Positions 55,770 through 64,000 of a stretch of DNA of 64,000 nt are shown one piece after another. The stretch spans positions 3,462,017 to 3,526,016 of the forward strand of contig OZ025287.1 in assembly GCA_964019165.1 (NCBI GenBank), written 5' to 3'. The notes under the pieces are model-generated. The model did not search any database. It saw nothing but the letters and a program-made list of their open reading frames with translations, and had not been told where the DNA came from. The stretch's first letter is position 1; every line of letters starts with the position of its first letter. Source of the DNA: Mastigias papua (Eukaryota; Cnidaria; Scyphozoa; Rhizostomeae; Mastigiidae). The position numbers were made by a program, and so were the translations under genes.

Positions 55770-58290
55770 TTAAATTTTTCTCTTATCAAGTGCTAGGTCA
55801 TTAAAAATTCTCCCACCAGCAGAAGCCACACAGTTTTGTCCACTTTGTGTGTTAATGTGTGGCAGTTTCTCAATACTGCTCAGCCACTTTAATTTTGAAC
55901 TTGGCCATCCAAGCCCAAATGAAGCACGGTACCATAACTCCAGTCTTCCCCTTCTTAAGATTCATGATATGTTCATTTCACAAGGCCAAGTATATAGATA
56001 TATAGATTTAGATTGCTTTCGATTGTGATGATGTCGTTACCTGATGTACAAATAACAGTATCATTTGCATATGTCACGATCTTTGGGTGCTTATATGATA
56101 CGCTAAAGTGAATAAGAAACATGACATGATTTCTATAAACTGAGTATGAATGGGGAAGTGTTATGTTGTACTAAACAAGTTGTTTACGATTGAACAAGCA
56201 ATCTGTAAGCTATTTAAGTTCATGATCTATTATTCAGTAGGTTTGACACTTATAGAGTAGAATAGAATGACTAATGGTGTCAAAAGCTTTGGACAGGTCA
56301 ATAAATAATGCACCAGTGGGCCTTCCATTATCAGCTTCCCTTCTAATATGATCCAGGAAATATGGTACTGCTCGATCTAAAGTTATAAGTCTAAATTTAT
56401 AGTTAAGCAGAACGGTATTTCTTCCAAGATGGTTCAGTAGCTGCTTCTGAAGCAGTTTTCAAGAATTTCATGGGTGAGAGTCTTCACTAAACCAGTAGCT
56501 GCATTTTTAAGTAGCCCAAGAGGCAGATTGTCGAGCCCAGTCGCCTTCTTGCGATTGAGGCTGCTTAGCTCTTTGTATACCTCAGTTTCATTTACTTCAT
56601 TAAGAGAGAATTCCTTAGAACATGGAGAAATATGCGGTATCTGCTTGGTTTCATCCAAGTAAGTCTTGCAACAGGAAAAATGTAGTCTTCAGCAACTTTG
56701 CCACATTTAAAAAGTACCTACACAGGCCGTTTGCTACTGTTATGTTGTCAGATGCTTTTGATCCGTTTGTTCATTCAATATATATAACTAGCAGGTAGAA
56801 CAGTTTTCTTGGTCGGAAAGAGCTCAAAATTTGCTTGGGGAGTTTGCATTTGCTTTGAGAAGATCTTTGTGGTATCTATTTTTGCACATTTTCACAAGAT
56901 TAGTAACTAAACTGCGTTGCTTTTTATATAATGATCAGCCACTTTCCTGGTTTGACCGATGAGCTCTACGTAATAGTTTGTCTCTGATATTCATTTGTTT
57001 TTCATTTTGGGTGTACGCCAAGAACTTCCTTTCCAAGGCTCCTTGTAGCTGTCAGAGGTGCGTGCACCTATTTTAATTTATAAAACTAAAATTTGTTTTA
57101 AGAATAGAACCATGCCTTGTTTGCATAAGTTTCACTGAAGACCTGAAGACATTCGCAAAACCAGCAGATTTTGAGTAATCATGAAAGAATTCCTGGCTGT
57201 AGTTGGTGTACTTGCAACAGGATGTTCTCGAATGGAATTTTATATTATGGATTTTACGCGAACATCTAATCAACTCATATTCACTCAAACAAGCCGGGGT
57301 TACCATTGGTAAACTGATGTCTCGTGCTTCATTACTGCAAAGGATGTCAATCAGTGCTTTTGATTTTTTAGTTATCCACGTGGGGCTACCAATCAGCTGT
57401 CTCAAGTTGAAGGAAGAAAGTGTTGCTTTAGGACCTTTGTGGTCTAGGGAATTTATAAACATATAAACGAAGCTAGTGGAAAATTCTCCACCTGCCCCGT
57501 AAATTTTTCCACTAGTTGGCTCATGATTCCCTATTAGAAAGTGCCCATTTAGTTAGAATTATTTCGAAAAGTTTATTGTAATTGCCTCCGTTCACTGCTT
57601 GTTTATCAGATATTTTCTTTTTGCCATTGTCTCATTGCTGTCAATCCATGTATATTTGATGTTCTTGCTCTACAAAGCGCAAGGTTGTGAAATCCACAGA
57701 GAAATTCTATGTTGAATACCCTACGTCTTCCAGGATGGGATGCCCCTCTACATCAATCCACCAGCAGTGAAAATGCCTTGAAAGATGCACTGCTGTGGTC
57801 CGAGCTCCCTAGATAGTCATAGTTTATGTCACATGTCAAAACACACTCTTTGTCTTCTTGAACGACTCTCGATAAATTTCCATTGAAATTTTCAATAAGG
57901 TATTTAGACGAATCTGGTGGGCGATAGATAACCCCGATAAGAAATTCTTTAGTTTTAGGAGACAAAAATTTCAATTCATATACACTCGATATCATTTTCC
58001 TCAAAATCCAGACGACTTTGTTAGGGTACTGCTGTTGCAGAGTCCATAAACTTTCCTTTTTTACGACAATCAAAACTCGCCAAAGTTCTTGAACTCTGCC
58101 TTGTGCATGTCTTGACAAATTTTTACTGTAGAAGGGCTGTGCCTTTCACAGCCGATGTCGCATCAAGGAAAATTTTGCTGAAACTGAATTGCTGATACAA
58201 ATTACTAAACTTTCCTCAAATACGACATAGAAAGCAAAATCTTCCTCCTGCTCAGAACCACGGAGCCGTGGCTTTTTCTGGACTCTGTGT
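55770..58290 (-). mobile_element. LINE, endonuclease plus RT, degenerate
   Basis: Minus strand from high to low: 5' region (58260-58120), endonuclease start ELKFLSPKTKEFLIGVIYRP then DKECVLTCDINYDYLG (57990-57800), an insertion at about 57470-57750, endonuclease end SPTWITKKSKALIDILCSNE (57400-57340), RT N-part LNRKKATGLDNLPLGLLKNA (56560), motif A ALFIDLSKAFDTISHSILL (56310), IVTYANDTVICTSGND (motif C as YAND, 56070), and a C-terminal SAGGRIFNDLALDKRKI near 55800. Several stops and the YADD to YAND change make it inactive. Confidence 0.85.
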
Positions 58291-59279
58291 TGTTGTTGCA
58301 CTTTATTTTACTTTACTTACTTTGTTGTATATCTGAGGTATACAAACTTCATGAACTTCAAACTTTAACTAAGTAGCTTAACCAACAATAATTTTGTCAA
58401 GCATGGCATCGTTCATGTCTTCATTCACAAGTATTTTTCCTCTCCGTCCAGGAAAATTTGTTTGCCATCTGCATTGCTAGATCTAAGGTAGCAGGAGAGG
58501 TTTGTTGGATCAACCACTGTTATGCCACAAACATCGAACGACTTTTTCACGAAATCAGTAAAGTGTTATGATGGCGGGACACTTTGGATAAAAATATAAG
58601 CCCCTTAATTTTTAAACCGCCCTTGATTATAAGCCGCACCAAACCGTTCCAAGGAAAAAGTGTACACCGCGGCTTGCAGTCAAAAAAATACGGTATTCTA
58701 TTTTAATTGTTCCTGAAGGCTTTCATACAAGAGCCACTTTTAGTAGTCAGCCCAGGGCACATCTCTACATAGCAGGATCACGGTCTGTACAATCGATCTG
58801 TTGCCAAAAATCCCAGGCTGAGGACGCTTCTCGTTCTTGTCTGTCTATATTGAAGAACAGATAGAGCCTTCTTTAATGACCAGTTTACCTCTAGTGCTGT
58901 TTAGCGATATAGTGAATGAGCTGCAAAGAGTGCTGTTAAGTATAAAGTGAAAGAATCAGAGTTGAAAGAACATTTCTATCTCCTTCTCTTTAACCGTCTT
59001 ACCTCCTGGAATTGCTAAATCTATGATCTTTACTACCTTCTTTATTTATTCAATTAGTGCATTTTAATTGCACTTTAACGAGATTTACATTTGATATTAT
59101 ATCAGATGTCAGAAGTTTAGACAAAATGTTATCTCTCAGGTATCTTTGAACACACTACAAAAATGGCTAATATAATCTACAAAACCAGAATTATATAACA
59201 ATCTCTTGTCTTTTCCTGTTTGATCTCAAAAAGGAGTTTGATGAAGCTCACCGTTGGTATGGATGCTTAGTGAGAGAGG
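58291..59279. other. Intergenic; partial MITE at 58595-58697
   Basis: Near 58610-58695, CCGCCCTTGATTATAAGCCG and ACCGCGGCTTGCAGTCAAAA then AATACGGTA look like opposite ends of a small TACCGTATTTTTTTGACTGC element. No gene is recognised. Confidence 0.5.
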
Positions 59280-59415
59280 CCTGAAAAATAAGATAAGTCA
59301 TCTCCATGAAAAAGCCTTACGAATTGCATATAAAGATGGACTTTCTGACTTTGAAACCATGCTAGAAAAAGACAATGCTGTGACGACTCATGATAAGAAT
59401 TTGTAACTTCTAATG
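59280..59415 (+). mobile_element. LINE C-terminal fragment
   Basis: NKISHLHEKALRIAYKDGLS then DFETMLEKDNAVTTHDKNL matches the NxxHxxALRxxYxD...LLxKDNSVTIHxxNL block of LINEs elsewhere in this window. Confidence 0.75.
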
Positions 59416-59459
59416 ATTGAAAAGGGAATTGATGAGAAGTATTGAGAAGATACAGCTGC

Positions 59460-59710
59460 GATTTCTTGGTTACATACTAGGGTCACAAGGATTGGAAAGT
59501 GACTGTTAACTGGCAAGGATAAATGGAAGGAGGGTTAAAGGAAGACAACGGAAGAAATATATCGACTGTTTACTAGAAAGTTTTAGTGGACGGTACAAAG
59601 TAGCGGAGTTAGTACATTTATCAAAGGATAGACTGAAGTGGATATTCATGATCGCTAACGTCACATGGCAGGCTTCACGGAAAGACAGAAAAGAATTGAC
59701 TTAAAACTTT
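59460..59710 (+). mobile_element. LINE C-terminal fragment, different family
   Basis: GRRVKGRQRKKYIDCLLESF followed by ELVHLSKDRLKWIFMIANVT: the RGRQRxxxxD...xDRxxWRxxI pattern of another LINE lineage's C-terminus. Ends with a stop near 59702. Confidence 0.65.
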
Positions 59711-60389
59711 CTTGTAAAACAGCGTGTGTTGTTATAACTTTGGTCTGCACCGTGTTTTATCTTGGATGTGATGACCTCGTCAAAAAGTTAAGCAATGACT
59801 TCAATAATTTGCAGTGAATGAATCTGAGCTTTTCTTCTTCAATCCTATGTTGCATTAAACCAGAGCCATATTTGCTTCCACAGATCGTTAGTCATTGAAT
59901 GCAAATGCTATAAGACACTGTGTTGCAACGCGCATGTCTGTAGGCTGGGCACATGACAGCATTTTAGCCAGTATAATCATAAGGTTTTTATTAGTTTGTT
60001 GTCTGTGTTGTGCCAATTCCCGTCGGACCCGAAAAAGCCACAGGCTGTGAAAAAATAGGGCACGACCACATACAGGGTGCAGGCTTATTGATAGAAACGA
60101 GTCATTTAGAACATCAAGAACATGCGCCAGATAAGAAGAAATTTCTACCAAAGTACTGTCACAAAAGAAAAAACTAAAGTTAGAAAATCTATGAAAGCTA
60201 TCTATGTAAGCACGACCTTTGACTTCGCCACAGATTGCAGTCAAATGCTAGGAATAGAATGGACAATAGTGAGCGATTTGATTGTACAGTTGCTTAGGCG
60301 AAAACCTGACTGGCTTAGCTGTTAGTTTTAGATGGTCGTATAGTCAGGACATTTCTAACGAATTAACTATGGCTTCAATATGCAAAGAA
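59711..60389. other. Intergenic, no gene recognised
   Basis: Overlapping frames of 67 codons (+, 60122) and 118 codons (-, 59888-60244) are unassigned. Confidence 0.4.
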
Positions 60390-61480
60390 TATAACGCTAA
60401 ATATGACAGCATTTCTAGATTTGAAGAAAGCCTTTGACACTGTTGATCACAAAATGCTGATAGATGAGTTGGTCAAATTTGGCGTCAAAGGAATGGAAAG
60501 AGACTAGTTCAATTCGTCCTTAAGTGGAAAAAAGCAATTTTGCTTTGCAAATGGTCAAAGGTCAAGGACCGAGGGTGTTTTGTGCGGTATTCCTCAAGGA
60601 TCATGCTTAGGGGCCTTCCTTTTCGTTGTGTATCGTAATGACTTTGAGAGTTACTTGGAAGTCCCTATGATACCCGTATAACAATTGGATCTAATGGCAT
60701 AAAAGAGCTCATATGCGTGACAAAGAAAGAGCTGCTAAATATAAGTAACTGGTTGAGGGTAAATAAACTAACCCAATTAAGCCAAAATTGAATTTATTCT
60801 TATTGGTCATCCACGTAGAATATATACAGTTGATGAGCGCCTGATATTCAAACTCAATGGTTGTGAAATATAAAAGGTTAGAGAAAACCAAGTCTCTAGG
60901 TGTCACTATCGATGAAAGACTTAAGTGGACTGATCAATATAGATCAGTGATAGGGCAGTTAGCGGGTGGTGTAGCATCTTTGAAGAAGCTCAAAGATATC
61001 CTTCCCCAATCAAAATTATGTGGTGTATATCATGCTCTCTTTGAGAGCCATCTGCGCTACGGGGGCGTAGGACGGGGAAGCATCTCCTCATCTGAACTTG
61101 AAGCACTCCAAAGTTTACAAAATTGAGTCCTGTCAATTATCAAGCATGCTAGATTTAAGGACCCATAGCAAAAAACTAGCAAAGTGTAGAAAATCTTATT
61201 CTCTATGATCGCTGTATTATGGTTTATAGGATTGCCAACAGGTTTTGACCTGAGAATCTATGGAATGTGTTCCAACATAGAGCTTCTTGTCTAATTACAA
61301 AATACGAAATGATGAAGATCTCCACATTCCAAGGCTAAGACTTGAATTTACCAAGACAGGATTTCATTACTCGAGCATAAAAGCCTAGAATTACATTCCC
61401 ATCAACATAACAGAACTGTCGTCGCTACGCCTATTCAAAATACAAGGGAAAAGGCATTTGATAGGCCTTGAAAATTAACT
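60390..61480 (+). mobile_element. LINE RT and C-terminus (ESHLRY family), degenerate
   Basis: MTAFLDLKKAFDTVDHKMLI (motif A), GIPQGSCLGAFLFVVYRNDF (motif B), no motif C, then KSLGVTIDERLKWTDQY, HALFESHLRYGG, ELEALQSLQN, PRLRLEFTKTGFHYS and a C-terminal LRLFKIQGKRHLIGLEN. Stops interrupt it many times. Confidence 0.8.
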
Positions 61481-61689
61481 TAAGCCTCCAACCCTCACTT
61501 TGATCCTCGAAAAAGATACGGTATTGGTTCAGTTTTGCGTTGAACTAGGTAATGGTTCCAATGTGCCATTTGTCACAAAAATGCGTAGATCTTCCTCTCA
61601 ACCAAAGGATCTTTCTCACATCTTTCTCAAACAATCTATTTTAGTTGACATTTGTCACATCCGTGGAGGAAATATATTTTACAAACCCC

Positions 61690-61825
61690 AAACTTTGAAA
61701 TAGCACAGAAATTTCTAAAGTTTCTTAACTCTTTCGTTGTAGTTCTAAAAGTTTCTTAATTTTTGCGTGTCTAAAACTAGGTTGCTTATAAACTGGTTTC
61801 TTATAAAAAAAACGTGTAGCGTTAT
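61690..61825. repeat. TTTCTTAA-rich remnant with ATAAAAAAAACGTGT end
   Basis: The right border TTTCTTATAAAAAAAACGTG resembles the end of the MITE at 30835-31184, and TTTCTTAACT/TTTCTTAATT words resemble its interior. No left border found. Confidence 0.55.
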
Positions 61826-62014
61826 TTCATCATAATGAACGTGAAATATGCATTGCCTACTTTCTACAGGGTATGGCATTTCCCATCATTATGGTACTTG
61901 TTGAGAAGTTAACACACTATTACGAATCCGGGTTGACTTCCAACTCGGGACAGCTCGTTTCACTATAAGAGAGTTTTTGGTGCTCACACGAACCCGGGTA
62001 ACTTCTGTCGCAGT

Positions 62015-62075
62015 ATCCCGCCAGTGGCGGATCCAGAGGGGGGCTAGGGGGGCTTGAGCCCCAGTCAGATTTCTA
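62015..62075. repeat. GTGGCGGATCCAGAGGGGGG repeat motif
   Basis: CAGTGGCGGATCCAGAGGGG followed by GGCTAGGGGGGCTTGAGCCC is the kind of G-rich block found at the ends of interspersed repeats in many animal genomes; class unknown. Confidence 0.45.
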
Positions 62076-62249
62076 GGTTTAAGAATATAATATTCTTTCA
62101 CTTTAACAAATCTTCCTATGTATAGAGGACAATTTGCAAGTATTGCAGCTCTTTCGGGTCGGCAGAAGTGGCAACATGTAGAAAAACAAATGTCACCAGA
62201 GCGTCTGTATGTATTTTGCTGACTACCATTGACCGAAATATGTATTAGG

Positions 62250-62680
62250 TGTCCAATCCTTTGTCAGGATCTCCATCAAGAGACAATGGATATTCCGAGC
62301 CCCCTTGGTCTATGGAATACTCGATTTCACGGGGGCTCAAAGCGTCGTCGAAAAATTTACTGACTGCACGTGACGCAGCAAGCCATCCAGTGTCCAATCG
62401 TTTGCAAGCATCTTGATCACAAGACAATGAATATTCCGAGCTCCCCTGGTCGGTAAAATGCAATGTGTTTTAACAGTGTATTCTACGGGCTCGGGGGGCT
62501 CGGAATATGGATTGTTTTGTGATCAAGATACTAACAGACGATTGGATACTAAGTGATTTCTGTAGTCACGTGCAGCCAGTAAATTTCTCATGGACGCTTT
62601 GAGCCCGTTCAAATTGAGTATTCTATAGACCAAGGGGGCTCGGAATATCTTTTGTCTTTGAATCATGGTTTTATTGGATA
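62250..62680. repeat. Large imperfect inverted repeat with internal duplication
   Basis: Left half contains two related units (TCCAATCCTTTGTCAGGATC ... GATATTCCGAGCCCCC and TCCAATCGTTTGCAAGCATC ... GAATATTCCGAGCTCC). The right half carries their inverse (GGCTCGGAATATGGATTG ... CGATTGGATAC and GGGGGCTCGGAATATC). TTGAGCCCG/CGGGGGCTCAA and CACGTG words pair around a centre near 62470. Confidence 0.8.
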
Positions 62681-64000
62681 TCCGATGCGTCTTTGGGTGC
62701 ATTCCGGCCAGTAAAATGCACTCGATGATAGAAAAGTGCTAACAGGCATCTAGAACCAGAACCACATACAGGAGATTTCATGCGAGTTCATCAGATACGT
62801 GTTGTTTACTGAAATCAGTGCCATGTTCCTATTTCGAAAGAATCGTTAGGTACTTTTGGAGTAACATATGAAGGCAGCCGAACGCATTATTGGTGAAGAA
62901 AGCTTAAAAGGTTAGTATAGGTAACAGTAAGTACGTGCTCAGACTACAACAGTAGTGAGCCATTTGTAGCGCCGTAGCGCCGTAGCCAGCTTTAAACGAA
63001 TGTACGAGGTGGAATACGTATATAAATATTGCACTTTGTTAAACTGTTAATTTTGATGCGTGGGGCTTCTGGTTAGAGCTATTGTGTCTGCGTTTAGGCA
63101 GAATGACTTGATAGCCGCTTGCATCTGTAGGACCCTGTTTGCATTTTGTTGTTGGCAGTGAGTGAGGGACTCTCAGGACTAGTTTAGACGTCATTACTTG
63201 AGTCGAATCAGTTACTTGTACTTTATCTGGAAAGCCTGAAGTCTGCGAATTGATTTGGTTCGACATAACTGCACGGTACATAAATTGAATCTCCGTCTTG
63301 GATAAGGACTGCCACTTTGTTGTACTTTGCTTCCTTTTCACTTAAGTGACCCATGCGTAGTGTGTTAACAGAATCACCATGAGTCTCAGGAAGTCGATAG
63401 CATTAAACACTGTTTACTGTGTAGGCGCGATAAATACGAGCAAAATAGACCATTCTTCTAAGGATAATCATGCCATGCTGTGTTTTGCATCACTGTCACA
63501 CGATATGTTTCGTTACAGTAGCAAATAAATTGTAGCTTTTAGATCTAGTTGTTCTGTGCGTTCGGTTGATTGAATTGGCAATGTACATTTCAAGCCTATT
63601 TAGATACAGAATGTTGTAAAAATGATTTGCTATTCTGAATGTTGAGCAGAGAACAGATAAGCAGGACCATCACTTCACAGGCCCGTCGGAACGAAATTGA
63701 TATTGGGGGGGCTGTGAATAAAGCAAACTGCACTGGGCTCCGGGAGAATTTTTGTTCGACCATGCCCTTTAGATTGCTGGAAGGCAACCTGGCTATACAA
63801 ATTGCCATTTTTAATGGATGAATTACTATTTACAGAAATAAGAAAATTTTGAAATGGAAGTTGTAAATTGGCTGGAATCTATGTATTTGCAGTCATCTAC
63901 TAACATTACCTGTGGCTGAAAAAGCTAAAGGAATACTTTGCAGTCATTGACAGCAAAACTTTCCTGCTGTCTCCGTGCAATGCACGCCAGCAATCAACTT
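62681..64000. other. Intergenic, no gene recognised
   Basis: Frames up to 100 codons (63039-63341, minus) are unassigned. A GTCGGAACGAAATTGATATT then GGGGGGG block at 63687-63713 looks like interspersed-repeat text. Confidence 0.4.

Overview
This is a eukaryotic, AT-rich, transposon-dominated window from an animal genome. Evidence: a conserved spliced nuclear gene for a mitochondrial protein (GT-AG introns), two Golgi-type fucosyltransferase genes, about fifteen non-LTR retrotransposon (LINE) pieces, several Penelope-like elements (PLEs) with GIY-YIG endonuclease domains, MITEs, and very long (TA)n and (TG)n tracts. The mix fits a marine invertebrate such as a cnidarian, but nothing here fixes the taxon; that placement is inference.

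Host genes. (1) 6715-7908 (+): an intact 397-codon reading frame with a Cys cluster, family not recognised. (2) 11691-14537 (+): mitochondrial single-stranded DNA-binding protein (SSBP1 type) in five or six small exons, assembled here from splice sites and protein similarity. (3) and (4) 21745-22947 (-) and 53620-54822 (+): two intronless alpha-1,3-fucosyltransferase-like (GT10) paralogues in opposite orientation about 31 kb apart. Their N-termini are diverged, but from about residue 57 to the end they are nearly identical.

Layout. 1-6700: little recognisable, with a (TG)n tract and an old LINE 3' end. 6.7-14.5 kb: the orphan gene and SSBP1, whose second intron carries a foldback element and a 43-bp tandem repeat. 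15.5-21.5 kb: nested LINE and PLE wreckage with a MITE. 21.7-23 kb: first fucosyltransferase. 24.9-29.4 kb: two young PLEs arranged as large palindromes between (TA)n tracts, with a tRNA-derived SINE between them. 29.6-43.6 kb: LINE fragments on both strands and several MITE families. 43.8-45.5 kb: a third palindromic PLE of another family. 45.8-48.4 kb: a nearly intact LINE. 48.6-51.8 kb: LINE scraps and two MITEs. 53.6-54.8 kb: second fucosyltransferase. 55.7-61.5 kb: more LINEs. 62.2-62.7 kb: a large imperfect inverted repeat.

Main points of interest. Three PLE palindromes carry a hammerhead-ribozyme-like motif at both ends, with paired substitutions between families supporting the fold. 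At least three PLE copies sit inside (TA)n microsatellites. The fucosyltransferase pair looks like a gene-conversion or domain-replacement event. The host genes do not form an operon or an obvious pathway cluster.
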